Below are positions 11,720 to 21,144 of a stretch of DNA of 64,000 nucleotides, one piece after another (within the stretch, counting starts at the first letter, position 1; the number at the start of each line of letters is the position of its first letter). The notes beneath the pieces were generated by a model. That model was not told the origin of the DNA. It worked only from the letters and a program-made list of their open reading frames with translations, and searched no databases. The translations under genes were made by a program, and so were the position numbers. Source of the stretch: [Mycobacterium] crassicus (lineage in GTDB: Bacteria; Actinomycetota; Actinomycetes; Mycobacteriales; Mycobacteriaceae); contig NZ_CP084029.1 of NCBI RefSeq assembly GCF_020181615.1, positions 2,198,895 through 2,262,894 on the forward strand, read 5' to 3'.

Positions 11720-12502
11720 GTGCCGGTCTCGCAGATGGTGTTGATCATCCTGGCCGGGGTGGGGGCCGGGGCGATCAACGCGCTGGTCGGCTCGGGCACG
11801 CTGATCACGTTTCCGACGTTGGTGACGCTGGGATTCCCGCCGCTGACCGCGACCATCTCCAACTCCGTCGGGCTGGTGGCCGGCGGCATATCCAGCACCT
11901 GGGCATACCGTCGCGAACTGGGCGGCCAGTGGGACAGGCTGCGCTGGCAGATCCCGGGTTCGCTGCTCGGTGCGGTGCTCGGGGCGTACCTTCTGCTGCA
12001 CCTGCCCGAGAGCGTGTTCAACCGAATCGTCCCGGCGCTGTTGGTCGGTGCCCTTGCGCTGGTGGTGATCGGCCCGAAGATTCAGTCGCTGGCGCAGCGC
12101 CGCGCGGCGGCCGAGGGCCGCTCGATTGATCAGCTCAGCGACGGCCGCATGATGGTGTTGGCGCTCGGCACGTTCGCCGTCGGCGTGTACGGCGGTTATT
12201 TCGCTGCGGCCCAAGGAATTCTGCTGATCGGCGTCATGGGCGTGCTGCTGCCCGAGTCGATGCAGCGGATGAACGCGGCGAAGAACCTACTGGTGTTGAT
12301 CGTCAACGTCGTGGCGGCAGGCGCCTACATCCTGACGGCGTTCGACCGGATCAGTTGGCCCGCAGTCGGGTTGATTGCGGTGGGCTCACTGATCGGCGGT
12401 TACCTGGGCGGCCACTACGGGCGCCGACTATCGCCGAATGTGTTGCGGGCGGTGATCATCGTGGTCGGCCTGATCGGGCTCTACCGGCTGCTGACGATCT
12501 GA
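11720..12502 (+). CDS. TauE/SafE-family membrane permease
   Basis: Sulfite-exporter-like integral membrane protein of about 260 residues and roughly eight hydrophobic helices. It starts with the family-type segment ILAGVGAGAINALVGSGTLITFPTLV, and a second homologous half begins near ALGTFAVGVYGGYFAAAQGILLIG. Family members move small organic or inorganic sulfur anions; the substrate here is unknown. In-frame GTGs at 11711 and 11720 and an ATG at 11735 are possible starts; 11720 is chosen from the -10 spacing. It ends four bases from the converging patatin gene. Confidence 0.82.
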   Translation: MPVSQMVLIILAGVGAGAINALVGSGTLITFPTLVTLGFPPLTATISNSVGLVAGGISSTWAYRRELGGQWDRLRWQIPGSLLGAVLGAYLLLHLPESVFNRIVPALLVGALALVVIGPKIQSLAQRRAAAEGRSIDQLSDGRMMVLALGTFAVGVYGGYFAAAQGILLIGVMGVLLPESMQRMNAAKNLLVLIVNVVAAGAYILTAFDRISWPAVGLIAVGSLIGGYLGGHYGRRLSPNVLRAVIIVVGLIGLYRLLTI

Positions 12503-12506
12503 TCGC

Positions 12507-14195
12507 TCAGGCCAGGTTCCGCCGAAGCAGGCGGTCCCACCGGGTTCGCGGCGCCTGAGACGCGGCCATCACCGAACTCATCGACGCGGCGTGCGGGTGC
12601 TCGGGCTGAGCGGGCACGGCGGCTTTCGGGGCCACCACCGCGGGTTTCTTGCCTTCCCACCAAACCGGTTCCAGCAGTGCCGAAACCACCGGAATCGCGG
12701 GCTGGACACTCTTGCGGCCCCATTCGCAGGCCCGGTCGATGGTGGCGGCCGACGGGGCCAGGTTCACCGGAGACAGGGTCGGGGAGAACCGGACCAGATG
12801 ATCCGCGTAGGGGGCGTTGCGCACCATCTGCAATTGGATCGCCTGGGTGATCGGCACCAGCCACAGGTGCTTGGGGTCCCACTGCGGGTGGAAGCAGTCG
12901 AAGGCGAGATAGCAGGCGTTGCGGGTGCCCAGCCGGCCATCGCGTACGCGCTTCCAGGCCAGTTCGACCGGAACATTGCTGGCGGCGCCGCCGTCCACCA
13001 GGGCGGCAACGTCGTTGTCGGCCAGCATCGCGTCGAACAGCGGCGCCATGTTCGGATCCTTGGTCTCGTGGTGCAGCACCCCGGGGATCGCGGAGGAGAA
13101 AGACGCCGCGTCGACGACGTTGACGTCGCGGTCCGGATTGTCACCACCGATGATGAGCGGGGTGACCACCCGCGGGTCGATGAACGCGGCCGTCTGCCAC
13201 AGCCGGGTTGCCACCTGGGGGCCGATGCCGATCGGCAGATAGGGGATGGAACGCAATTGCAGGGCCGCCAGGCTCTGGTTGCGGTAGCGCGACGGCAGGG
13301 CCGCGAAGGGTTGCCGGCGCACCCCGGCCACCACCGCGTCGAACGGAATGGCCAGATCCGACATACGCATCGGCTCGCCGTCCTCGCGACGGAACATGGC
13401 GTCGGCGAACTTGTCGAAGTTCAGCGAGAACACACCGGTCAGGCCGTGGCGGCGCACGAGGCGTTCGGGACCCAGGATGGCGCGGAACGACACCGTCTTG
13501 GCCCACGCGACGTAGTCGTCGATGGGGACCGGCCGTGTCCGGCCGACCACCGAACCCAGGATCGACCCGAAAGACGAGCCGATCAGGTAGTCGGGCACCG
13601 GCCCGGCCTCCAGCAGCGCCTGCATGCCGCCGACGTAGACGAAGCCCGCGCCACCTCCGCCGCCGAGGACGGTGACCAGCTTCTTGTGGCCGACCTCGTT
13701 GTCGAGTTCGGCCTGCGAGAAGTCGTTGCCGTGCCGTTCGGTCAGCAGCCGGCGCTGCTCGTCCTGCTCGGCGCTGAGCACGCCCAGCGCGTCGCGGGCG
13801 GCGATGAGCGCGATCGCCGGGTCGCGTTCGGCGCGCAGCGGGCCGTGCAGCACATCGGCCACTTTGGCCCGCCAGGCTGCCAGTTCGGCGCCGACGGAGA
13901 CATCGCCGCGTCCCCGGGTGCCGCCGGGGCCGGCCGCGCCCGGCTCGAAGTCGTCGAGACGGGCGAAGTTCAACAGATACCGAAGCCGGCGCAGTTGCTC
14001 GGCGCTGAGCACCCCGGGCTTGCGCAGGGAGTGCCGGACCAGCCGGTTCTCCATCTTCTGCAGCAGCAGCATGGTGTCACCGGTGTCGACGACATCGACG
14101 ACTTCGGCGTCATCCACGAGGGGGCTGGTGATAACCATCGGGTCCGGGCGGCGATCGACCATGCCAAGCAGGGATTCGACGAACGGGATCTGCAT
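12507..14195 (-). CDS. Patatin-like phospholipase domain protein
   Basis: Putative lipid acyl hydrolase of 562 residues. The oxyanion motif is GGGGGAGFVYVGG, the nucleophile elbow is GSSFGS (Ser in GxSxG), and the dyad Asp is in DGGAASNVPVE. These lie in the middle of the protein after about 170 residues of helical N-terminal region. No transmembrane anchor is obvious. The Pro/Ala-rich C-terminus (KKPAVVAPKAAVPAQPE) is unstructured. A weak AGGA site precedes the ATG. The function of the N-terminal region is unknown; mycobacteria carry several such proteins. Confidence 0.83.
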   Translation of the reverse strand: MQIPFVESLLGMVDRRPDPMVITSPLVDDAEVVDVVDTGDTMLLLQKMENRLVRHSLRKPGVLSAEQLRRLRYLLNFARLDDFEPGAAGPGGTRGRGDVSVGAELAAWRAKVADVLHGPLRAERDPAIALIAARDALGVLSAEQDEQRRLLTERHGNDFSQAELDNEVGHKKLVTVLGGGGGAGFVYVGGMQALLEAGPVPDYLIGSSFGSILGSVVGRTRPVPIDDYVAWAKTVSFRAILGPERLVRRHGLTGVFSLNFDKFADAMFRREDGEPMRMSDLAIPFDAVVAGVRRQPFAALPSRYRNQSLAALQLRSIPYLPIGIGPQVATRLWQTAAFIDPRVVTPLIIGGDNPDRDVNVVDAASFSSAIPGVLHHETKDPNMAPLFDAMLADNDVAALVDGGAASNVPVELAWKRVRDGRLGTRNACYLAFDCFHPQWDPKHLWLVPITQAIQLQMVRNAPYADHLVRFSPTLSPVNLAPSAATIDRACEWGRKSVQPAIPVVSALLEPVWWEGKKPAVVAPKAAVPAQPEHPHAASMSSVMAASQAPRTRWDRLLRRNLA

Positions 14196-14354
14196 GAGTA
14201 GCGGTTCCTGGGGGTAGTGGGCGCTGCGGAGGCGATCTCGCGTGGCGAGCCTACGCGGTCCCGGTTGGGCTCGCTGCTGCCCTCACGCGGGTTCGGAACG
14301 CCCGGCGGCTTACGGTAGGCTTTCGACCTGCTGCCGGAGATGTTGCGGCAGTGG

Positions 14355-14428
14355 CGGGCTGTGGCGCAGTTTGGTAGCGCACTTGACTGGGGGTCAAGTG
14401 GTCGCAGGTTCAAATCCTGTCAGCCCGA
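14355..14428 (+). tRNA. tRNA-Pro (anticodon GGG)
   Basis: A 74-base cloverleaf folds by hand: acceptor CGGGCTG/CAGCCCG, D stem GCGC/GCGC, anticodon stem CTTGA/TCAAG with loop CTGGGGG (anticodon GGG, reading CCC), T stem GCAGG/CCTGT with loop TTCAAAT, discriminator A. CCA is not encoded. A good terminator follows 28 bases later. Confidence 0.96.
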
Positions 14429-14456
14429 CACTTTTATGTCGCGATACGTCGGAATA

Positions 14457-14489
14457 ACCGTGGGCCCGTTTTAGGGTCTGCGGTTTTTT
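14457..14489 (+). terminator. Rho-independent terminator after tRNA-Pro
   Basis: ACCGTGGGCCC and GGGTCTGCGGT form an 11-bp stem with a few G-U pairs around loop GTTTTA (hairpin 14457-14484), followed directly by a run of T and TTTCTTT. A U-tailed terminator of this quality is unusual in this GC-rich window. Confidence 0.85.
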
Positions 14490-15003
14490 CTTTGGGGCTT
14501 TTGGGGCGCCGGTGGGTTGGTAGTTCCGGGGACACAGATGAACCAGAACTGCCAACCTGCTGGGAATATAGCTGCCAATTTGTTGGGAAAATGACAATTC
14601 TGATTACGTCATACGTCCAGGTCTGATTCGAGCGCGCCTCAACGGCGCCGACGGCCCGCTACCCCGGGGACAGCCGAGTCTCGACAGGCCGGAAGCGCGC
14701 ATGTCAACTCAGGTATTCGGCCTGGGCCACCGTGGTATCGCGATGGTCATCATGCTGGTGCCGTCGCGGTCCGGGTTGGGGTCGATCGTCGTGTCGGCCC
14801 GGCCGTTCCGGGTTCGCGCTGGCAGCGCGGATTTGATGGTGACGCGGTTCGAGTGGCGCATTTTTCTGTGACGACTATCATGCGATTGTCTGACCCGCCC
14901 CCCATATTTCCGTCCCCCCCGTCATTGAGTTGGATTCACGCTGCACGAATTCCGGCAGTGCTTCATCCCAACCGTTGTAAGTCGCTGCCTGGAGAGCTGA
15001 ACC
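14490..15003. other. Gene-free stretch between tRNA-Pro and sulP
   Basis: About 510 bases with no supportable gene. It holds the direct repeats described at 14549-14592 and, at its right end, the ribosome binding site GGAGAG for the SulP gene. Its local GC content looks lower around 14480-14620. It may be a boundary of acquired DNA. Confidence 0.5.
14549..14592. repeat. Two 21-bp direct repeats, possible IS-end relic
   Basis: CTGCCAACCTGCTGGGAATAT (14549-14569, without its last base here) and CTGCCAATTTGTTGGGAAAAT (14572-14592) form a direct repeat with a period of 23 bp and few mismatches. Preceding bases read GTTCCGGGGACACAG. Closely spaced imperfect repeats beside a TGTGTCCCC-like end resemble the multiple terminal repeats of IS21-family elements, but no transposase is present. 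The assignment is tentative. Confidence 0.35.
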
Positions 15004-16755
15004 ATGCAACAGAACCTGACCGTTCCGACCGAGAAGCCGCTGAACGGCCTGGCCGGTCTCAAACACTGGCGCTACGACATCCGGTCGGGTTTCGCGGTGG
15101 CCATGATCTCGTTGCCGTTCTCGATGGGAATCGCGATCACCTCGGGCGCGCCGCCGATCTGCGGGATTGTGTCGGCGATCATCGCCGGTTTCGTCCTGCC
15201 GTTTTTGGGCGGCTCGTATGTGACCATCAGCGGCCCGGCGGCGGGACTGGCGCCGGCCCTGTTCGCCGGCATGATCATGCTGGGGCAGGCTCACCTGGGC
15301 GACGGCGCCTCGGAATCCGAGTTGCTTGCGGTGGGATACCCCCTGGTTCTGGTCGCCATCGCCCTGGCGGGCGTCGTGCAGGTGGTCCTTGCCAGGTTGA
15401 AGGTCGCCCGCCTGAGCGCCATCTTCCCGTCCGCGGCCATCCAGGGCATGCTGTGCGCGATCGGCCTGATGATCATCACCAAACAGATCCCGCTGTTTAT
15501 GGGTGTGCCGTTCGAGGGCCGCGACTTCTGGTCGATCCTGGGTGAGGTGCCCCGCCGTGTCGGGTCGATCAACCCTCAGGTCTTCGTCCTGGGGATCGGT
15601 TGCCTGGCAGGGCTTTTCGTGCTGACGGCGATTTCCGGGCGGCTGCTGAAGGTCATGCCGCCTCCGGTCTGGGTGTTCTTCGCCGGCACGCTCGCCAGCG
15701 TATTCATTCTGAAGCTGGACGAGCAGTACCTGATCAACGTCCCCGGTTCGCTAATGGACGGGGTTGTCCTGCCCGACTTCGGAACGGTGTTCGCTCATCC
15801 CCAACTATGGCTGCCGCTGGTCTATCTGGTGATCACCCTGGTCTTGATCGACGGGACCGAGTCCCTGGCGACGATCGCGGCCGTGGACAAAATCGATCCC
15901 TTTCGCCGCCGCTCCGACCCGGATCGGACCCTGCTGGCCATGGGCGCGTCCAACGTCGCCTCCAGCACGCTCGGTGGCTTGACCATCATCCCCGGCATGG
16001 TCAAGAGCACGGCCAACATTCTGGGCGGCGGCCGGACCCAGTGGGCCAACTTCTACAACGCCTGCTTCCTGCTGATCTTCGTGCTGCTCTTAACCGACCT
16101 GATCAACATGGTCCCGTTCGCGGTGCTGGCCGCCGTCCTGGTGTTCATCGGCTACAAACTGTGCAAGCCCGCGATTTGGCTCAATGTCGCACGGGTCGGC
16201 ACGGAGCAGTTCGTCGTCTTCGCGACCACCGTGTTCGTGACGGTGACGACGGATCTGCTCATCGGCATCATCGCCGGCGTCATCGCGGAATTGGTACTGA
16301 ATCTGTGGTTGGTGGGCCTGTGGCACACGTTGCGCAACGGCGCGGATTCGGCCAAGCCGAGTCTTGGCGGGCGCTTCCTCAGTCTCTTCCGCAATCCGGT
16401 GTCGCGGCGGGAATTCGATGACGGCGTCTACCACCTGTACCTGGATGGATCCCTGGTGTGTTTCAACCTGTTCCACGTAATTCGGGAGCTCAGGCAGCTT
16501 CCGCAGGACACCCAGGTGGTGCACCTGCACTTGAGCTCGCGCGTGCCCCTCGTCGATCACACGACCAGTGAATCCCTGCGTTCCTTCCTTGAGGAGTTCA
16601 GCGGCCAAGACGAGAGTCCGACGCTGGTGATCGAGGGATGGGACCACATGCGGCCCCTCTCCGATCACGAGATGAGCACGCGGATCGCCCTGGCCAGCCT
16701 CGAGGAGTTGGGGAGCCCGCAACCAACGGATCTGCGGCCCACCACTCTTCACTGA
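15004..16755 (+). CDS. SulP-family anion transporter
   Basis: Inner-membrane transporter of sulfate or bicarbonate type, 583 residues. About 10-12 hydrophobic helices run from residue 30 to 440, including the SulP hallmarks ISGPAAGLAPALFAGMI and GGLTIIPGMVKSTANILGGGRTQWANF. The C-terminal 110 residues resemble a STAS domain (YHLYLDGSLVCFNLFHVIRE and LVDHTTSESLRSFLEEF). GGAGAG lies eight bases before the ATG. Bicarbonate, sulfate or another anion cannot be separated by eye. Its neighbours are unrelated, so it is probably transcribed alone. Confidence 0.85.
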   Translation: MQQNLTVPTEKPLNGLAGLKHWRYDIRSGFAVAMISLPFSMGIAITSGAPPICGIVSAIIAGFVLPFLGGSYVTISGPAAGLAPALFAGMIMLGQAHLGDGASESELLAVGYPLVLVAIALAGVVQVVLARLKVARLSAIFPSAAIQGMLCAIGLMIITKQIPLFMGVPFEGRDFWSILGEVPRRVGSINPQVFVLGIGCLAGLFVLTAISGRLLKVMPPPVWVFFAGTLASVFILKLDEQYLINVPGSLMDGVVLPDFGTVFAHPQLWLPLVYLVITLVLIDGTESLATIAAVDKIDPFRRRSDPDRTLLAMGASNVASSTLGGLTIIPGMVKSTANILGGGRTQWANFYNACFLLIFVLLLTDLINMVPFAVLAAVLVFIGYKLCKPAIWLNVARVGTEQFVVFATTVFVTVTTDLLIGIIAGVIAELVLNLWLVGLWHTLRNGADSAKPSLGGRFLSLFRNPVSRREFDDGVYHLYLDGSLVCFNLFHVIRELRQLPQDTQVVHLHLSSRVPLVDHTTSESLRSFLEEFSGQDESPTLVIEGWDHMRPLSDHEMSTRIALASLEELGSPQPTDLRPTTLH

Positions 16756-16930
16756 GTCGCCGTCAGGCGCGGGTTGGCCTGCCGGCGCAATGCGCCCACG
16801 GTCGCCACAAAAGTCACCGGTAGCGCGACCGGCCCGGGCTCAAGTCGGCCACCAGTGCCGTACAAGTCGGACTTGTCATCGTTTCGGTATCGCACGCCCA
16901 GAAGGGCGTCGAGCTGAAAGGAATTCACCG

Positions 16931-17662
16931 ATGACCGCACTGCTCCCGGGCCAGGCCGCTGCGCCCGTGGGACCCGCCGACCTGCGCATGATGTACGCGA
17001 TGCACTTCGGGTTCCGGCGCGACCTGACGCACTTCTGCATGGCCGCGCGGCGCACCCCGGCGACCGACGGCGCCACCTGGCGGGCCCTGCTCGCCCGCTG
17101 GGACCTGCTCTCGACGATCCTCCACGACCACCACCGCAAAGAGGATGTGGTGATCTGGCCGATCCTGCGCGAGCGCGCCGAGGCCGACGGTGACACCAGC
17201 GCCCGGGCCATCCTCGATGCGATGGACGAGGAGCACGATCAGATCGATCCGATCCTGGTCCGCGGCCGCGAGGCCCTGGCCGCCATGGCCACCGGCAAGG
17301 ACGGGATGGATCGCCCGTCCCTGGTCGCGATCTTCGACGAGGCCCTCGGATGTCTCAGCGCGCACCTCTCCCACGAGGAGCGCGACGCGAACGTGATCCT
17401 GCAGGCGCGGATCACCCGTGAGGAGTGGGACCACCTCGAGCGCACCGAGTTACGGGGAGGCATGAGCGCCCGCGAGATGCTCGCGATGCTTCCGTGGCTG
17501 GAAAAAGACCTGCCGTCGCGGTTCAAGGCGGAACTCCTGGCGGAGGCGCCCCTGCCGCTGCGCGCCATGCTTAAGTTGGGCCGTCGTGCTTTCCGGAAGA
17601 TGGACGACGCAGCCTTCGCCGCGGTTCCGTCTGGCGTGCCGGTCGCGGCCGACCAGTTCTGA
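16931..17662 (+). CDS. Hemerythrin-domain protein
   Basis: 243-residue cytosolic protein with the His/Glu pattern of a di-iron hemerythrin bundle: MHFGFRRDLTHF near the start, then HDHHRKEDVVIWP, DEEHDQIDPIL and LSAHLSHEERDAN. Such proteins bind O2 or NO, or sense redox. After the bundle, residues 165-243 form a charged tail (WLEKDLPSRFKAELLAEAPLP) seen in many actinobacterial members. AAAGGA lies eight bases before the ATG. It converges with the large regulator gene 27 bases downstream. The physiological ligand is not known. Confidence 0.85.
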   Translation: MTALLPGQAAAPVGPADLRMMYAMHFGFRRDLTHFCMAARRTPATDGATWRALLARWDLLSTILHDHHRKEDVVIWPILRERAEADGDTSARAILDAMDEEHDQIDPILVRGREALAAMATGKDGMDRPSLVAIFDEALGCLSAHLSHEERDANVILQARITREEWDHLERTELRGGMSAREMLAMLPWLEKDLPSRFKAELLAEAPLPLRAMLKLGRRAFRKMDDAAFAAVPSGVPVAADQF

Positions 17663-17689
17663 CGGTGTCGTCGTCCTCCGGCACCGGCC

Positions 17690-20600
17690 TTAGAACCCGT
17701 GCCGGTGCCGGAGGGTCGTCAGGTGCGTTTCGATGCGGGGCAGGCGCCAATGTCGGGCCTGCTCGACGGCGGCGTCGGCGTACCGTCGGGCGGCGTGCAG
17801 GTCGCCGAGCGCGGCGGCCCCGCAGGCGAGGAAGCCGTCGACGGGACCGAGGGCCGACGCCGTGCCCGCGCTCGCCATCCGGCCCGAGCGGTCGAGGAGG
17901 TAGCCGAAGGGGCCCTCGGCGAGGTCGGGACGGCCGAGCTCCAATGCGATCTCGGCATTCATCGCCGCGAACGCGGATCCGAGATAGGTGTGCAGCTCGG
18001 TGTCGAGGGGGCGGGACGCCACGAGCGCAGCCGCCTGGTCCGCTTCGCCGGCGCGCAGCAGAGTTAGAGCGGTGGTCGATGTCGAGGGCATCAGGCTGCC
18101 TTCGTTGAGAGATCCCAGAACAGGGAGCAGCGCCCGGGCCTGGCCGGCGTGAATGCAGACCACGGCGTACCCGCTCTGCGCCGCCTGCACGACATTCGGC
18201 GTGCGCACCTCCTCGGCCAGCTCCTGCAGGCGCTGCAGGGAGGCGGCGGCGGCCTCGTCGTCGCCGGACATCGCGTACCAGGGTGCGGCGACACTGTGCA
18301 GTACGACTTCGGCGGTGCGCAGTCCCGCCGAGCGCAGGCGGCTGGTGAGCGCGCGCAGGCCGGACCACACGGTCGCCGCGTCGCCCAGCTCATTGGCCAG
18401 GCTGGTGGCCAGGGTGGCGACCATCATCTCCAGCTTCGGATCGCCGAGCAGTTCCACGTCCCGTCGGGCGTGTTCGAGGTACTCGGCCCGGTCGGTGACG
18501 GCGTCGGGGCGGGACCGTGCAACGTATGCTCCGAGCTGCACCGATACCCGGACCCGCGGATCGGTGATCGCCTGCGCGATGGTCAGCGCCTCGTCGACGA
18601 GCGCGTCGATCCGGTCGACGTCTCCTGAGTAGAACAGTTCCATCGCGAGTGTCAGCAGGGCGCGGCTGCGCACCGTCGAGCGATGCGCCGGGATGGCGGG
18701 CAGCACCCTGGTCAGGGTGTCCACGACGGGCGCGTGCACCTCGCCGTACTGCCGCACCTGCCAGAGCGCGCCGTCGAGGTTGGCCGAGAGCGTGCGGGCG
18801 GTGAGTTCGGCGGCGGCCGCGCGATCGCCGGCGTCGGCGATCCTCGGCACCAGCAGTGCCGCGGCGTCCACACGCGTGGACACGCCCTCCCAATCGCCCG
18901 ACCAGCGGTGCGCGTCGGCGGCCAGCATCAGCAACTCGTAGTGCTGTTGCGTCGACGCCGACGGGTCATCGCCCTGTAGCTCGAGGGCGGCGGACAGGTG
19001 ACCCGCCTCCTCGTCGTAGTGCGATGCCGCGCGTGCGTACTCGGCCACTTCGACGAGGACGCGCCAGGCACCGGGGTCGACGGCCGCGGCCCGTCGACCG
19101 TGGTACTGCAGCGCCGCTCGCACGTCAGCCCGGGCCAGATCGCCCCGCGCGATCACCTGCACGGCTTCTCGGTGCAGCTCGGCCCGGGTACCGCTCGGCT
19201 GGGACAGGTAGATCACCTCGCGCACGATGTCGTGGGCGAAGCGGAAGCCGCCGTCGGCCTCGAGCACGATGCCGCTGCGCCGGGCGGGCTCCAGTGCCGA
19301 CATCACCGGCCCGGGTGCGCCGCCCAGCAGGGCCGCGAGCTCGGCCGTCGCGAACGCGGTCCCCAGGGCGCTCGCGGAGCGCAGCGCGCCGACGGTGGTG
19401 TCCGGCAGTCCGTCCAGCCGGTCCAGGACCACGTCCGCCAACCCGCCCGACGGTGTGCCCGCGGTCTGCAGCAGCTCCACCAGGTAGAGGGCGTTCCCGC
19501 TGGTGCGCTCCCAGATCTCGCGGGCACCGTCGTCGTCGAGGGCCGGCCCGCCGATCGCCTGCGCCAGGGGCAGGACACCGTCGAGGGGGAGCGGCCCGAG
19601 CTCGATGCGCCTGCCCCGGGCGATCGCGCGTAGGGAGCGTTCACGCTCCTCGCCCGCGGCGGGCCGGGCGGTCCCGATCCCGAGGAAGCGCTGGCCGGTG
19701 AGGCGTCCCGCCAGGTCGGCGAGCGCGCGCAGCATCGCGGGGTCGGCCCAGTGCAGGTCCTCGAGGAGCAGCGCGATCGGATCCGGACCGCTGATCGCCT
19801 GGAGCAACCGCTCTCGCAACTCCGGGTCCGCGCAGCTGGACAGTTCCTCGTGGACGTCGGTGGTCGGCCGGCCTGCGGCGCCGGCGAGCGCCTCGGCCAG
19901 CGGCCACAGCGGAGGCAGGTCGGCGCCGGAGCAACGCCCCACGCCGATCCGAAAGCCTTGCGCCGCAACCTCGCCGGCGAACGCGGCGAGCAGCCGCGAC
20001 TTGCCCGCTCCCGCCTCGCCCGTGATCAGCGTGAGACCAGGCTCGCCGGCGTGGGCCGCGGTGGCATCGCCGACGAGACGACACAGCTCCTGGTCACGCC
20101 CGACGAGGGGCCAGCGCGGCCGGGCAAGCGATACCCGACGGGGCGCGGGCGTCGGCCGCGGGGACTCCTCCGGTCGCGGCGGCCACGCGAGCGTCGGGTC
20201 CTGGCGGAGGATCGCGCCCTGCAGCGAGCGGATGGTTTCGCTGGGGTCGAGGCCCAGCTCGTCGGCGAGTTCGGCACGCAGCGTCTGCAGGACGGCGAGC
20301 GCGTCATGCAGTCGACCACACCGGTAGAGGGCAAGGGCCCGCAGCGCCCACCATCGTTCGTGCAGCGTGTTCTCCGCGCACAGCGCGCCAAGCGCGTCGA
20401 GCATCGGTTCGTGCTGGCCGATCGCCAACCCGGCCACGATCCGCAGCTCCCGTGCCGCGGTCCGCAGGTCCTCGAGACGTACCCGTTCGGCGGCAGCCTT
20501 CGGATCGTCGCCGAGCTCGGGGTAGGGCTCACCCCGCCACGACTCTAGGACCGTATCGAGTCGCACGGCGGCTTCCCGCACCTTCTCGGCCGCGTCGCCG

Positions 20601-20986
20601 GCCACCGCCGGACGGTGCGCGTCGATGTCGCCCAGTGCGGTGCGGGCCTCGGCGACCACGAGCTGGAGCATCTCGTCATCGCGATCGGTCGCTGGGATGC
20701 GAAGTGAGTAGCCGAAGTCGTCGCTGACCAGGATGGTCGCCGGCTCGCGGGGCTTACGGTCGGGTTCGAGGACCCGACGCAGCTTGGCGACGTAGCTGTG
20801 CAGGGTGCTGGTGGCCGACGCCGGAACGGCGTCACCCCAGACCCGGTCGATGATCCAGTCGGCGGAAACGGGCCGCCCCTGCGCCAGGGCGAGCGCGGCG
20901 ATCACGGCCCGTTGGCGGCGGGTCCCCAGGTCGATCTGTCCCTCGTCGTGCGACATCCGAGTCGGACCGAGGACCGCGAGCTGCAT
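17690..20986 (-). CDS. SARP/AfsR-type ATPase transcription regulator
   Basis: Large regulator of 1098 residues. Order: OmpR-like winged helix (about 1-95, with GTRRQRAVIAALALAQGRPVSADWIIDRVWG), bacterial transcriptional activation (BTAD) helical repeat domain (about 100-255), an AAA/NB-ARC-like ATPase with P-loop TGEAGAGKS (about 323-331) and Walker B LLLEDLHWADP, then a long helical TPR-like tail. Such proteins switch on clusters after binding ATP and an unknown signal. The start at 20986 is set by a -10 hexamer six bases upstream. It is divergent from the AAA+ gene, which could be a target. Confidence 0.87.
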   Translation of the reverse strand: MQLAVLGPTRMSHDEGQIDLGTRRQRAVIAALALAQGRPVSADWIIDRVWGDAVPASATSTLHSYVAKLRRVLEPDRKPREPATILVSDDFGYSLRIPATDRDDEMLQLVVAEARTALGDIDAHRPAVAGDAAEKVREAAVRLDTVLESWRGEPYPELGDDPKAAAERVRLEDLRTAARELRIVAGLAIGQHEPMLDALGALCAENTLHERWWALRALALYRCGRLHDALAVLQTLRAELADELGLDPSETIRSLQGAILRQDPTLAWPPRPEESPRPTPAPRRVSLARPRWPLVGRDQELCRLVGDATAAHAGEPGLTLITGEAGAGKSRLLAAFAGEVAAQGFRIGVGRCSGADLPPLWPLAEALAGAAGRPTTDVHEELSSCADPELRERLLQAISGPDPIALLLEDLHWADPAMLRALADLAGRLTGQRFLGIGTARPAAGEERERSLRAIARGRRIELGPLPLDGVLPLAQAIGGPALDDDGAREIWERTSGNALYLVELLQTAGTPSGGLADVVLDRLDGLPDTTVGALRSASALGTAFATAELAALLGGAPGPVMSALEPARRSGIVLEADGGFRFAHDIVREVIYLSQPSGTRAELHREAVQVIARGDLARADVRAALQYHGRRAAAVDPGAWRVLVEVAEYARAASHYDEEAGHLSAALELQGDDPSASTQQHYELLMLAADAHRWSGDWEGVSTRVDAAALLVPRIADAGDRAAAAELTARTLSANLDGALWQVRQYGEVHAPVVDTLTRVLPAIPAHRSTVRSRALLTLAMELFYSGDVDRIDALVDEALTIAQAITDPRVRVSVQLGAYVARSRPDAVTDRAEYLEHARRDVELLGDPKLEMMVATLATSLANELGDAATVWSGLRALTSRLRSAGLRTAEVVLHSVAAPWYAMSGDDEAAAASLQRLQELAEEVRTPNVVQAAQSGYAVVCIHAGQARALLPVLGSLNEGSLMPSTSTTALTLLRAGEADQAAALVASRPLDTELHTYLGSAFAAMNAEIALELGRPDLAEGPFGYLLDRSGRMASAGTASALGPVDGFLACGAAALGDLHAARRYADAAVEQARHWRLPRIETHLTTLRHRHGF

Positions 20987-20992
20987 CCGGCG

Positions 20993-20998
20993 ATGGTA
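20993..20998 (-). promoter_or_regulatory. -10 element for the leaderless SARP regulator
   Basis: On the minus strand TACCAT is followed by CGCCGG and ATG. This spacing argues for the ATG at 20986 over the TTG fifteen bases further upstream. Confidence 0.6.
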
Positions 20999-21144
20999 CA
21001 AGCGCGGCGACGACCGACGGTGGCGCTGGGGCTCTGAACACCACGAGTGTCAGTGGCGGGTCCTACCCTCACACCAAACCCGTTGCGCTGGCTGCGGCCG
21101 AGTGCGATTCTGGAGGACTTGCCTTCACCCCGACGACCCCCGAA

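Noticed and set aside
12591..14201. Long plus-strand frame opposite the patatin gene
   Set aside because: His/Arg/Gly-rich shadow translation with no recognisable domain; patatin motifs on the other strand are decisive.
14355..14428. att duplication of the tRNA-Pro 3' end
   Set aside because: I looked for a second copy of the tRNA 3' end downstream and did not see one; an exact search would be needed.
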